The position numbers were made by a program, and so were the translations under genes. The notes below the pieces were generated by a model that had not been told where the DNA came from, did not search any database, and was given only the letters and a program-made list of their open reading frames with translations. DNA of 64,000 bases from Kitasatospora sp. NBC_00458 (GTDB taxonomy: Bacteria > Actinomycetota > Actinomycetes > Streptomycetales > Streptomycetaceae): NCBI RefSeq assembly GCF_036013975.1, contig NZ_CP107904.1, positions 434,001 to 498,000 on the forward strand, written 5' to 3'. Positions 32,480-41,555 of the stretch are shown here, piece after piece; within the stretch, counting starts at the first letter, position 1, and the number at the start of each line of letters is the position of its first letter.

Positions 32480-35400
32480 ATGGGGTCGATATCCCCCCAT
32501 CGGAGCCGTCGACGCAGATCGATACTGGCCGCATCGGTCGGCATCGTACTGACTGTTGGCATGCTCAGTTCCACCGCTCCCGCCCTTGCCGCCGACGGGA
32601 CTTCCCCGGCTTCTCCGACCACCCCGGCTTCCCCGACCGCCCCGGCTTCTCTTACCGCCCCGGCTTCTCTTACCGCCCCGGCTTCCCCGACCGCCTCGGT
32701 GGCCGGAGCTCCGGCCACCGAGGCTCCGCCCGTGCCGGGTACGGCCGCCGAGACCGCGCAGCGGGCCGCCGAGGCCGTGGCGCTGGCGGAGGCCCGGCGC
32801 ACCGGCAAGCCGGTCGAGATCCCGGCGCTGACCACCGAGACCGACACGGTGGTGGCGAACCCGAACGGCACGCTCGGCCTGCGGCGTACGGTCGCTCCCG
32901 CGCGGGCCCGGCAGGACGGGGTCTGGAAGGACCTCGACGCGACGCTCGTCCGGGCGTCGGACGGTTCGCTGCGGCCGAAGGTGACGAGCAACCGGCTGAC
33001 GCTGTCGGGCGGCGGGTCCGGGCCGCTGGCCACCCTCGACCAGGACGGCCGCAAGCTCACGCTGAGCTGGCCCGGTGCGCTGCCGGCGCCCGTCCTGGAC
33101 GGCGAGAGCGCCACCTACGCCGAGGTCGCGCCCGGCGTCGACCTGAAGCTCACCGCCAACCAGGCGGGCGGGTTCACGCAGGTCCTGGTGGTCAAGACCC
33201 CGGCCGCCGCGCAGGACCCGAAGGTGAAGGCCCTCACCCTCGGCCTGAAGACCGAGGGCGTCTCGGTGAGCGCCGACGCCGGTGGCAACCTCAACGCCAC
33301 CGACGCCGACGGCCGGGTGGTCTTCCGCGCACCCGCTCCCACCATGTGGGACTCCAGCACGGCCCCCGCCAGCCCCGCCGCCCCCGTGGCCGCCAAGTCC
33401 GGTGCCCGGGCGGCCCGTTCCGCCGCGGACGCGCCGGCCGCACCGGCCGCAGGCCCCGACACGGCAACCGCCCCCGACACGGCGACCGGGCCCGCCGACG
33501 CCGAGGGCCTCAAGGTGACCTCGGACGCGGACGGCCCCGGCCTCGGGGCCAACGTCTCGCAGCTGTCGGCGGCTCCGGCCGCCACCTCGATAGCGGTCAC
33601 GCCCGACAGCGCCTTCCTGAACGCCCCGACCACCACCTACCCGGTCTACATCGACCCGGCCTGGACGCCCACCAACCGCGGTACGCAGAACTGGACCTGG
33701 GTCCAGGAGGCCTACCCGGACAAGACCCACTACAACGACTACAGCGACCAGTACGACCCGGGCGTCGGCTACCAGCAGTGGGAGACCGTGAAGGGGCTGG
33801 AGCGCTACTACTTCGAGCTCGACAGCGGCGACCTCGGTGACAAGGTCATCAAGAAGGCCACCGTGGTCGCCACCCAGTCCTACGGCGCGGCGAACACCTG
33901 CTCCGCCACGTTCGGCGTCACGCTGCACCCCACGCACCCCATCGACGGCACCACCCGCTGGAACAAGCAGCCCTGGGACTGGGGGCCGCTGGGGACGTCC
34001 GTGCTCAACAGCGCCGGGGGCCACGGCTGCCCCGGCGCCACCACGACCGGCGAGTGGGACGTCCGCCAGCACGTGATCGACAACAACTGGCGCGGCCGGC
34101 TGACCTTCGGCCTGTTCGCGGCCGACGAGTCCAAGCGCGACGGCGACAAGGGCAACATCGGCTTCAAGCGCTTCACCCGCACGCCCGCCAAGCTGCCCTT
34201 CCTGTACGTCGAGTACAACCGCGCCCCGTACGCGCCGTGGGACCTGCGGATGGAACCGACCCCGCAGAACGCCAACGGCAACGGCTGCGGCTGGATCGGC
34301 GCGACCAACGCCGCCACCGGCATCCGCCTGTACTCCTGGGTCGGCGACCCGGACGGCAACCAGATCGACGCCCGCTTCGAGGTCCGCGACCTCGCCACCG
34401 CCGACGAGCCGCTGGCCTGGGACAGCGGCTGGGGCAACCTCGGCAACAGCAACCACGCGGCCGCCGTCACAGTCGGCAACCTCCAGGACGGCCACACCTA
34501 CTACTGGCGCGTGCAGACCGGCGACGGTGAGATCCCCTCAAGCTGGTCGGCCGGCTGCATGTTCAGCCTGGACCTCACCCCGCCGGCGGTGCCGACCGTC
34601 ACCTCCGAGGACTACCCCGAGTCCGGCTCCCTGCCCGGCTCGGCCAAGCACATCGGCGAGTCCGGCGCGTTCACCGTCAGCGCGGCCGACAGCGCCAGCG
34701 GCGTGCTGTACTACGAGTACGCCTTCAACTCGGCCATCCCGGTGGGCGGCGCCAGCCGGGTCGACGCCTCCGGCAACGGCTCCGCGGTCATCAACCTGAC
34801 TCCCACCATGTGGGGCACCAACCTGCTCCGGGTCCAGGCCGTCGACCGGGCCGGCAACCGCTCGCAGGAGAAGACCTACAGCTTCTTCGCGCCGTCCGAC
34901 CCGAACGCCAAGACCGTCCTCGGCGACATCACCAAGGACGAGAAGGTGGACCTCGTCCTCCCGGACAACAACGGCAACCTGATGCTGTACCCGGCCGGCA
35001 TCGAGCCGAGCTTCGGCGGGCCGATGGCCTCCGACAAGGCCAACAGCCCGGGCGGCGCGGGCTGGGACAAGGCGCTGGTCACCCACCGCGGCGGCAACGG
35101 CATCCGGGTCGACGACCTGATCGTCTACGCCGACTCGACTCTGTACTCCTACCGGAACTCCCTCTGGGCGAGCAGCCTGGCGACGGAGGGCAACCTCTAC
35201 TTCACCAGCAAGAACGTCCTCATCTCCCGGCGGCCCCTCGCCTGCAGCACCGCCGGTGTGTCCGGCGCCACCTGCACCGGTTACCACAAAGCCGACTGGA
35301 GCCGGGTCAAGGGGCTCCTGGCGATCGGTGACATCGACACCATCGGCATCCCCGAACCGGGCGCCGACAAGCGCCGCTACGACATCCTGACCCAGGAGGA

Positions 35401-36607
35401 CGACGGCGCCGGCCACGTCGGGCTCTGGCTCTTCCGCAGCTCCACCGCGACCGGCGTCTACTCCTCCGGGACACCGCTCAGCACCGCCGACTGGTCGAAC
35501 CGCACGCTGATCGCCCCCGGCGACGCCACCGGAGACGGCCTGATCGACCTCTGGGTGCGGGAGAACGGCACCGGCAACGTCTACCAGTACCCGAGCCGCA
35601 AGCTCCCCGACGGCAAGCCCGACATCACCGCGCTCGCCGACGACAGCACGCGGACGCTGATCGGCCACGCCTCGGCGGCGGACTTCCCGAAGCTGACCTC
35701 CTCCGGCGACGTCAGCGGCGACGGCGTCCCCGACCTGTGGACGCGCGACACCAGCGGGGTCCTCAACGTCTGGAGCGGCATCACCGCCACCGGCAAGGCC
35801 GACGCCCCGGTGACCGGCTTCGTCTCGGCGGCCGCGCTCGGCTACCCCGGCGGCACCATCAGCCTCCACGCCGGCGCCAACACCAACAAGTGCATGGACG
35901 CCAACGGCAGTGCGGACGGCAGCCGGCTCCAGCTGTACAACTGCTGGAACGGCGACAACCAGCACTTCACCTTCCGCACCGACGGCACGCTGCGCACCCT
36001 CGACAAGTGCGTGACGGCGGACAACACCTACAACGGCGCCTCCGTCAACCTGCGCGACTGCGTGCCGGACGCCCCCGGCCAGAAGTGGACGCTGCGTACG
36101 GACAGCACCCTGTACAACCCGGGGTCCGGGCGGTGCATCGACGACATGACCGCGGGCGGCGGTGACGGCGTCCAGCTGTGGCTGTGGGACTGCCACTCGT
36201 ACGCCAACCAGAAGTGGATCAGCACCGCCAACCGGCCGGTCAACCTCCACTCCGGTGCGAACAACGGCAAGTGCATGGACGCCAACGGTCCGGACGAGGG
36301 CTCGCAGATCCAGCTGTACGACTGCTGGAACGGCCTCAACCAGCGCTACGACCTGCGCACGGACAGGACCGTCCGGGTGTACGAGAAGTGCGTGACGGCC
36401 GACGGCACCGCCAACGGGAGCCCGGTGACGGTGCGCAGCTGCACCGGCGCCGACAACCAGAAGTGGGAGCTCCGGGGCGACGGCACCCTGTACAACCCGG
36501 CCTCCGACCGCTGCGTCGACGACCCGGCGGCGGGGAACCAGAACATGGTCGCGCTCTGGATGTGGAGCTGCCACACCTACGCGAACCAGCGCTGGACCAC
36601 CGCCTGA
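32480..36607 (+). CDS. Secreted multidomain protein: DNRLRE-like, FG-GAP/VCBS repeats and two ricin B-lectin domains
   Basis: A 1375-codon frame (1374-1375 residues) with a signal peptide (PHRSRRRRSILAASVGIVLTVGMLSS...ALAADG) and a Ser/Pro/Thr/Ala linker built from five 18-bp repeats (32605-32694). The middle has a DNRLRE-like segment (ERYYFELDSGDLGDKVIKKATV) and a fibronectin-like region. FG-GAP/VCBS repeats start near residue 814 (LGDITKDEKVDLVLPDNNGN, later GDATGDGLIDLWVRENG). Two ricin B-lectin domains start near 1127 and 1254, with QKW/QRW motifs. It is divergent from the RHS toxin and is a common Streptomyces partner of such genes. It probably binds sugars at a cell surface. ATG at 32480 follows GAGAGG. 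Confidence 0.88.
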   Translation: MGSISPHRSRRRRSILAASVGIVLTVGMLSSTAPALAADGTSPASPTTPASPTAPASLTAPASLTAPASPTASVAGAPATEAPPVPGTAAETAQRAAEAVALAEARRTGKPVEIPALTTETDTVVANPNGTLGLRRTVAPARARQDGVWKDLDATLVRASDGSLRPKVTSNRLTLSGGGSGPLATLDQDGRKLTLSWPGALPAPVLDGESATYAEVAPGVDLKLTANQAGGFTQVLVVKTPAAAQDPKVKALTLGLKTEGVSVSADAGGNLNATDADGRVVFRAPAPTMWDSSTAPASPAAPVAAKSGARAARSAADAPAAPAAGPDTATAPDTATGPADAEGLKVTSDADGPGLGANVSQLSAAPAATSIAVTPDSAFLNAPTTTYPVYIDPAWTPTNRGTQNWTWVQEAYPDKTHYNDYSDQYDPGVGYQQWETVKGLERYYFELDSGDLGDKVIKKATVVATQSYGAANTCSATFGVTLHPTHPIDGTTRWNKQPWDWGPLGTSVLNSAGGHGCPGATTTGEWDVRQHVIDNNWRGRLTFGLFAADESKRDGDKGNIGFKRFTRTPAKLPFLYVEYNRAPYAPWDLRMEPTPQNANGNGCGWIGATNAATGIRLYSWVGDPDGNQIDARFEVRDLATADEPLAWDSGWGNLGNSNHAAAVTVGNLQDGHTYYWRVQTGDGEIPSSWSAGCMFSLDLTPPAVPTVTSEDYPESGSLPGSAKHIGESGAFTVSAADSASGVLYYEYAFNSAIPVGGASRVDASGNGSAVINLTPTMWGTNLLRVQAVDRAGNRSQEKTYSFFAPSDPNAKTVLGDITKDEKVDLVLPDNNGNLMLYPAGIEPSFGGPMASDKANSPGGAGWDKALVTHRGGNGIRVDDLIVYADSTLYSYRNSLWASSLATEGNLYFTSKNVLISRRPLACSTAGVSGATCTGYHKADWSRVKGLLAIGDIDTIGIPEPGADKRRYDILTQEDDGAGHVGLWLFRSSTATGVYSSGTPLSTADWSNRTLIAPGDATGDGLIDLWVRENGTGNVYQYPSRKLPDGKPDITALADDSTRTLIGHASAADFPKLTSSGDVSGDGVPDLWTRDTSGVLNVWSGITATGKADAPVTGFVSAAALGYPGGTISLHAGANTNKCMDANGSADGSRLQLYNCWNGDNQHFTFRTDGTLRTLDKCVTADNTYNGASVNLRDCVPDAPGQKWTLRTDSTLYNPGSGRCIDDMTAGGGDGVQLWLWDCHSYANQKWISTANRPVNLHSGANNGKCMDANGPDEGSQIQLYDCWNGLNQRYDLRTDRTVRVYEKCVTADGTANGSPVTVRSCTGADNQKWELRGDGTLYNPASDRCVDDPAAGNQNMVALWMWSCHTYANQRWTTA
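32605..32694. repeat. Five tandem 18-bp repeats in the secreted lectin gene
   Basis: Units of CCCGGCTTCYYYKACCGC at 32605, 32623, 32641, 32659 and 32677 encode SPTTPA/SPTAPA/SLTAPA linker units after the signal peptide. Confidence 0.95.
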
Positions 36608-36620
36608 CCCCTCCTCCCCC

Positions 36621-36671
36621 GGCCCCGGCCCCGGCTCTCCCGCTTCGGCGGGCAGGCCCGGGGCCGGGGCC
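36621..36671. terminator. Terminator after the lectin gene
   Basis: GGCCCCGGCCCCGG (36621-36634) pairs exactly with 36658-36671; an inner CCCGC-TTCG-GCGGG hairpin lies in the loop. Confidence 0.85.
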
Positions 36672-36733
36672 CTGCCCGTTCACCGGGCCTGCCCGCCGAG
36701 GCGTCGGTACCGGGCCACCCGGTACGGCCCCCG

Positions 36734-37561
36734 CTACGACCGCTCGGCGAAGTCCAGCACGGTGACCGAGGGGCGGTGCGCGGCCAGGGGCGGGACGGAC
36801 AGCGCGAGCGGCAGCAGGGCGCCGACCAGGCCGCGGGCGCCGGCCGGGCGGACGTCGCGGACGGAGGCCACGGCCGGGGAGGCGGTGCGCAGCTTGGCGC
36901 GCTCGCCCGCGTCCATCGCCCACGGCATCGGGGGCGCCTGGTAGCCGCGGGTGCGCATCCTGCCGCTGGTGGTCAGCCGGGCGAACCAGCGCGGCACGGC
37001 GTCCAGGACCAGCGAACCGCCCGGGAACCGTTCGGCGCAGCCCGCGATCAGGGCCCGCACCCGGTCCGGCGGGAGGTACATCAGCAGGCCCTGCGCGGTG
37101 ATCAGGACCCCGCGGTCGCGGTCGACCTCCCCGGTCCAGGCGAGGTCGGTGGCGTCGGCGGCCAGGTAGCGCTGGCGCGGTCCGGGGGGCAGGAGCCGCT
37201 CGCGCAGCGCCACCGCCTCGGGCAGGTCGACGGTGAGCCAGCGGGCCCGCCCGTTGTCGACCCGCCAGTACTGGGTCTCCAGCCCCTCCCCCAGGCACAC
37301 CACGGTGCCGCGCGGCTCCCGGGCCAGGAAGTCCGCCACCTCGCGGTCGAAGCAGGCCACCCGGAGGGCCTGCAGCTGGGCCTGGACACCGCTGGTGCCG
37401 AAGCGGTCGGCGAACGGGTAGTCGATCCGGTCCACCAGCTCGACCGCCTTGGGGTCGTGCAGCACGGCGTCCGGACGGCGGGCCTCGGCGGCGCGCCGGT
37501 GGAGCGTCCACAGGGCCGTCTCGGGGATCGCCGTCAGGTCCGGCCGTTCCACGGTGTTCAT
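36734..37561 (-). CDS. O-methyltransferase of the leucine carboxyl methyltransferase (LCM/PPM) family
   Basis: A 275-residue SAM-dependent methyltransferase. HRRAAEARRPDAVLHDPKAVELVDRIDYPFADRFG is the N-terminal LCM signature, VVCLGEGLETQYWRVDNGRARWLTVDLPEAVALRERLLPPGPR the SAM-binding region, and GVLITAQGLLMYLPPDRVRALI the conserved post-motif. In actinomycetes these enzymes methylate polyketides or other secondary metabolites. ATG 37561 is used because homology begins there; an ATG at 37582 also exists. The substrate is unknown. Confidence 0.88.
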   Translation of the reverse strand: MNTVERPDLTAIPETALWTLHRRAAEARRPDAVLHDPKAVELVDRIDYPFADRFGTSGVQAQLQALRVACFDREVADFLAREPRGTVVCLGEGLETQYWRVDNGRARWLTVDLPEAVALRERLLPPGPRQRYLAADATDLAWTGEVDRDRGVLITAQGLLMYLPPDRVRALIAGCAERFPGGSLVLDAVPRWFARLTTSGRMRTRGYQAPPMPWAMDAGERAKLRTASPAVASVRDVRPAGARGLVGALLPLALSVPPLAAHRPSVTVLDFAERS

Positions 37562-37684
37562 CACTCGGTCGTTCCTCTGCATCCTCGCCCCTGGACGGAC
37601 CCGCCGATTCTGACACTGCCGGGTGCGCGGACCGGGCGTGCGGCGCCCCGGCGCGCCGGGCGGCGGGCCTCCACGCGCCCGCGG

Positions 37685-38566
37685 TCAGCCGACACTGAAC
37701 GCCCCGGCCGGGGGCGGCGGGGAGTCGGTGGCGGTGGCGTCGGTCACCGCGGCGGTGCGCGCGGTGAACGCGGCGAGGTCCGCGCCGTCGGTCAGCCGGG
37801 CCGGGAAGACGTCGCCCGCCAGCCGCCGGCTGAGGTCCGCGACCGGCAGCGGCCCCGCCGAGCCGACGAGCAGGATGTTGCCGTACCGCCGCCCGCGCAG
37901 CACCGGCGGCTCCGCGATCAGACAGACCTCCGGGAAGACCGCGCGCACCGTCGCCGCCTGGGCCCGGGCGAAGGCGAGCGGCGGGCCGTCCGCCAGGTTG
38001 GCCGCGTAGCAGCCGCCCGGGCGCAGCGCGGCCGCGGCCAGCCGGAGGAACTCCACCGTGGTGAGGTGCGCGGGGGTCCGCGAGCCGTGGAAGACGTCGG
38101 CGACGACGAGGTCCAGCGAACCGGGCGCGGCCTGCGCGAGCGCCGCCCGGGCGTCGCCGACCACGGTCGTGATGTCGGCGCCGGGCCCGTCCCACGGCAG
38201 GTGCTCCTCGACCATCGCGAGCAGCGGGCCGTCCACCTCGGCCACGTGCTGCCGGGAGCCGGGGCGGGTGGCGGCCAGGTAGCGGGGGACGGTCAGCGCG
38301 CCGCCCCCGAGGTGGAGCGCGTCGAGCGGCCGGCCCGCCGGGGCGAGCGCGTCGACCAGGTGGCCGAGGCGCCGGGTGTACTCGAACTCCAGGTGGGTGG
38401 GGTCGCCGAGGTCGACGTAGGACTGCGGGGTGTCGTCGAGGGTGAGCAGCCAGCCACCGTCGTGGTCGATGTCGGGCAGCAGCTTCGCCTGCCCGAGGTC
38501 GGTCCGCCACACGACCGGCACGGGGTCGTCGTCGGGCGGTCTGGGCGTGTCGGGCATCTCGGGCAT
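37685..38566 (-). CDS. Spermidine-synthase-like methyltransferase-fold protein
   Basis: A 293-residue protein. ALHLGGGALTVPRYLAATRPGSRQHVAEVDGPLLAMVEEHLPW is the SpeE-like nucleotide site with the acidic residue that contacts the aminopropyl donor, and VVGDARAALAQAAPGSLDLVVADVFHGSRTPAHLTTVEFL follows. The terminal segment GRRYGNILLVGS is typical of the fused spermidine synthase-like proteins of actinomycetes. The ordinary SpeE tetrad is only partly kept, so a true aminopropyltransferase role is uncertain. It is divergent from an alpha/beta hydrolase gene. Confidence 0.82.
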   Translation of the reverse strand: MPEMPDTPRPPDDDPVPVVWRTDLGQAKLLPDIDHDGGWLLTLDDTPQSYVDLGDPTHLEFEYTRRLGHLVDALAPAGRPLDALHLGGGALTVPRYLAATRPGSRQHVAEVDGPLLAMVEEHLPWDGPGADITTVVGDARAALAQAAPGSLDLVVADVFHGSRTPAHLTTVEFLRLAAAALRPGGCYAANLADGPPLAFARAQAATVRAVFPEVCLIAEPPVLRGRRYGNILLVGSAGPLPVADLSRRLAGDVFPARLTDGADLAAFTARTAAVTDATATDSPPPPAGAFSVG

Positions 38567-38697
38567 GACGGCAGCATAGGCGGCCCGTCCGAGTCGCCGT
38601 CACGCCCGAGGCTACCGGCCGGTATCGTCGGTGCTCCGGGGCGGCGACACCGCAGCGACCCGCAGCGATACCGAGCAGAGATTGGGTGCGACTGGAC

Positions 38698-39657
38698 ATG
38701 GAGTTCCGCGAAGACATCCTGGGTGCCCCCTACGAAGCGGTCGAGCTCCCGCTCCGCCCGGACGAGGAGGGCGAGGTCTCCGCCACCCTCGTCCGGCGGC
38801 TGGTCCCCGGTTCGGACCAGGCCGTCCTCTACATCCACGGCTACAACGACTACTGGTTCCAGACCCACCTCGCGGACCACTACGCGGCCGCCGGCTTCTC
38901 CTTCTACGCGCTCGACCTGCGCAAGTACGGCCGCTCGCTGCGCGCCCACCACTCGCCGAACTTCGTCCGCGACCTCGCCACCTACGACGAGGAGCTGGAC
39001 GAGGCGGTCAGGATCATCCGGGAACTGGACGGCCACACCCGGCTGCTGGTCAACGGCCACTCCACCGGCGGGCTGATCGCCGCCCTCTGGGCGGGCCGCC
39101 GCGCCGGGCGCGGGGTGGTCGACGGGCTGTTCCTCAACAGTCCGTTCCTGTCGATGCCGGCCGCGCCCGCCGTGCGCACCCTCGGCGCACCCGCCCTGGA
39201 CGCGCTCGGCCGCTTCGCCCCCACCCGGGTGCTGCCGTCCGCCCTCAACCCGCACTACGTGCACAGCCTGCACCGCGACCACCGCGGCGAGTGGGACTTC
39301 GACCTGCGCCTCAAGCCGGCCGAGGGCGTCCCGCTGTTCGCCGGCTGGCTCGCCGCCATCCAGCGCGGCCACCGCGAGGTCCGGCGCGGCGCCGGGGTCG
39401 ACGTCCCGATCCTGCTGATGGCCTCCACCGCCTCGATCTCCACGACCCGCTGGCACAACGCCCTCCACCACGCGGACGCCATCCTGCGCGCCGACGACAT
39501 CGCCGCCGCCGGGCCCCACCTGGGCCGCCACGTCACCATCGTCCGCATCAAGGGCGGCATGCACGACCTCGTCCTGTCCGGCGAGACCGCCCGCACCCAG
39601 GTGTTCGCCGAACTCGACCGCTGGCTCGGCGCCTACTTCCCCCTCCCCGTGCACTGA
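38698..39657 (+). CDS. Alpha/beta hydrolase (serine hydrolase, monoacylglycerol lipase-like)
   Basis: A 319-residue protein. ILYIHGYNDYWFQ is the oxyanion region, NGHSTGGLIAAL the nucleophile elbow (Ser in GHSTGG), and IKGGMHDLVLSG the C-terminal catalytic histidine region. No signal peptide, so cytoplasmic. Family members cleave lipid esters. The ATG at 38698 gives MEFREDILGAPYEAVELPL; a GTG four codons earlier is possible. Confidence 0.86.
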   Translation: MEFREDILGAPYEAVELPLRPDEEGEVSATLVRRLVPGSDQAVLYIHGYNDYWFQTHLADHYAAAGFSFYALDLRKYGRSLRAHHSPNFVRDLATYDEELDEAVRIIRELDGHTRLLVNGHSTGGLIAALWAGRRAGRGVVDGLFLNSPFLSMPAAPAVRTLGAPALDALGRFAPTRVLPSALNPHYVHSLHRDHRGEWDFDLRLKPAEGVPLFAGWLAAIQRGHREVRRGAGVDVPILLMASTASISTTRWHNALHHADAILRADDIAAAGPHLGRHVTIVRIKGGMHDLVLSGETARTQVFAELDRWLGAYFPLPVH

Positions 39658-40007
39658 CCCGCTGTGCGCTGACCGGGCCCCGGGCACGGGTCGGCCCCCG
39701 CCCGGTCGCCGGGCGACGGGCGCTGGCCGACGGCACGCCCCGGCCCACGCCGTGCGGCCGCTCCGGGCGCGCGCCGAAACGGTCCGTGCGCCGGTCCCCC
39801 GCGGTCCGCCGACCCGGGACGTCCCCGCCGCCCCCGCCCGGGCGGCGGGCCGGTCGGCGGACCGCGGCCGTCCGGATGACGGAGCCCGGGCCGCGGGATT
39901 GACCCCCGCCTGCTCCCCCGTGCGCCTGCTGTGCGCCCGTGATTCTGTGGAAGGCTACCCGGGCCCCTGTCACTTCCCTTGCCGAGAAGGCGAGTTGAGG
40001 AGCCAGC
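39658..40007. other. Gene-free stretch before the SBP56 gene
   Basis: About 350 bp, GC-rich, open on both strands but with no supported gene. Near its right end the less GC-rich GATTCTGTGGAAGGCTACCC may hold the promoter for the next gene. Confidence 0.4.
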
Positions 40008-41441
40008 ATGCCGCATGGACACGGCCCGCAGGACGACCACCAGGACGGGCACAGCGACCCCTCCCTCTACCGCACGCCTGCGGAGGCGATCGCCGCGCCG
40101 CCCGAGAAGCTCGCGTACGTCGCCGGATTCGACCGGTCGGCCCAGCAGCCGGACGCGCTGATCACCGTCGACACCGACCCGGAATCGCCGAGCTACGGGC
40201 GGGTCCTCAACTTCACCCCGATGCCGGGGGTCGGCGACGAGCTGCACCACTTCGGGTGGAACGCCTGCTCCAGCGCGCTCGCGCACGCCTGCCACGAGAA
40301 CCCGGAGCGGCGCTACCTGCTGCTGCCGGGGCTGCGGTCGTCGCAGCTGCACGTGCTGGACACCCGGCCGGACCCGGTGCGGCCGCGACTGGTGAAGACG
40401 GTCGCCGCGGAGGAGCTGGCGGCGAGAGCGGGCTACTCCCGCCCGCACACGCTGCACTGCGGGCCGGACGGCGTGTTCCTCTCCTGCCTCGGTGCGGCGG
40501 AGGGCGCGGACGGGCCGGGCGGGGTGGCACTGCTCGACCACACCACCTTCGACGTGCTGCGCCCCTGGGAGACCGAGCGCGGTCCGCAGAACTTCGCCTA
40601 CGACGTGTGGTGGCACCTCGGCACCAACGTCGGCATCACCAGCGAGTGGGGCACGCCGTGGATGGTCGAGGACGGCATCGTGCCGGAGCTGCTGCTGGGC
40701 CGCAAGTACGGGCACGCGCTGCACTTCTGGGAGCTCGACTCGGGGCGGCACCTGCAGCGGATCGACTTCGGCGACCAGTACCAGATGGTCCTGGAGCTGC
40801 GTCCGGCGCACGACCCGCAGGCGGAGTGGGGCTTCGCCGGAGTGGTCACCAACGTCGAGGACCTCTCCGCCTCGGTCTGGCTCTGGTACCGGCAGGGTGA
40901 GGCGTTCACCGCGCGGAAGGTGATCGAGATACCCGCCGAGGAGGCGAAGGCCGAGGACCTGCCGCCGGCGCTCCAGCCGTTCGGCGCGGTGCCGCCGCTC
41001 ATCACGGACATCAACCTGTCGGTCGACGACCGCTGGCTGTACGTCTCGGCCTGGGGCACCGGCGAGCTGTTCCAGTACGACGTGTCGGACCCGTTCCACC
41101 CGAGGCTCACCGCCTCGGTCCGGCTCGGCGGGGTGGCGGCCCGCACCCCGCACCCGGCCGAGCCCGGCCGCCCGCTGAGCGGGGCGCCGCAGATGGTGGA
41201 GATCAGCCGGGACGGCCGGCGGCTCTACGTCACCAACTCGCTGTACGGGGCGTGGGACGACCAGTTCTACCCGGACGGCATCGAGCCGTGGATCGTCAAG
41301 CTGGACGCCGATCCGGAGGCGGGCGGGCTGACCGTGGACCAGCGGTTCTTCCCGCACGGCGAGGAGTTCCGCGGGCTGCGGGTGCACCAGACGCACCTGG
41401 CGGGCGGGGACGCCTCCTCCGACTCGTACTGCTACCGGTAA
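40008..41441 (+). CDS. SBP56-family protein, probable methanethiol oxidase
   Basis: A 477-residue homologue of selenium-binding protein 1. In several bacteria these are copper-dependent methanethiol oxidases giving formaldehyde, H2S and peroxide. Conserved blocks: DELHHFGWNACSSALAHACHENPERRYLLLPGLRSSQLHVLDT, RPHTLHCGPDGVFLSCLG, TSEWGTPWMVEDG, and near the end LYVTNSLYGAWDDQFYPDG and GLRVHQTHLAGGDASSDSYCY. Metal-ligand histidines are present. GAGGAG precedes the ATG. N-terminal His-rich tail (MPHGHGPQDDHQDGH) might bind metal. It faces a flavohaemoprotein gene. Confidence 0.93.
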   Translation: MPHGHGPQDDHQDGHSDPSLYRTPAEAIAAPPEKLAYVAGFDRSAQQPDALITVDTDPESPSYGRVLNFTPMPGVGDELHHFGWNACSSALAHACHENPERRYLLLPGLRSSQLHVLDTRPDPVRPRLVKTVAAEELAARAGYSRPHTLHCGPDGVFLSCLGAAEGADGPGGVALLDHTTFDVLRPWETERGPQNFAYDVWWHLGTNVGITSEWGTPWMVEDGIVPELLLGRKYGHALHFWELDSGRHLQRIDFGDQYQMVLELRPAHDPQAEWGFAGVVTNVEDLSASVWLWYRQGEAFTARKVIEIPAEEAKAEDLPPALQPFGAVPPLITDINLSVDDRWLYVSAWGTGELFQYDVSDPFHPRLTASVRLGGVAARTPHPAEPGRPLSGAPQMVEISRDGRRLYVTNSLYGAWDDQFYPDGIEPWIVKLDADPEAGGLTVDQRFFPHGEEFRGLRVHQTHLAGGDASSDSYCYR

Positions 41442-41555
41442 CGGCGGCGGGCGGTCCGGCGGCGGAGGCGGCGGGCGGTCCGGCGGCACGGGCCGGCGGC
41501 GGGTCGTCCGGCTCCGGGTCGTCCGGCTGCGGCACCGGCAGGCGCCGGGTGGCGG

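Noticed and set aside
34538..36574. A 678-codon frame on the minus strand opposite the lectin protein
   Set aside because: Repetitive Val/Gly/Asp/His content is the antisense of the ricin and FG-GAP repeats.
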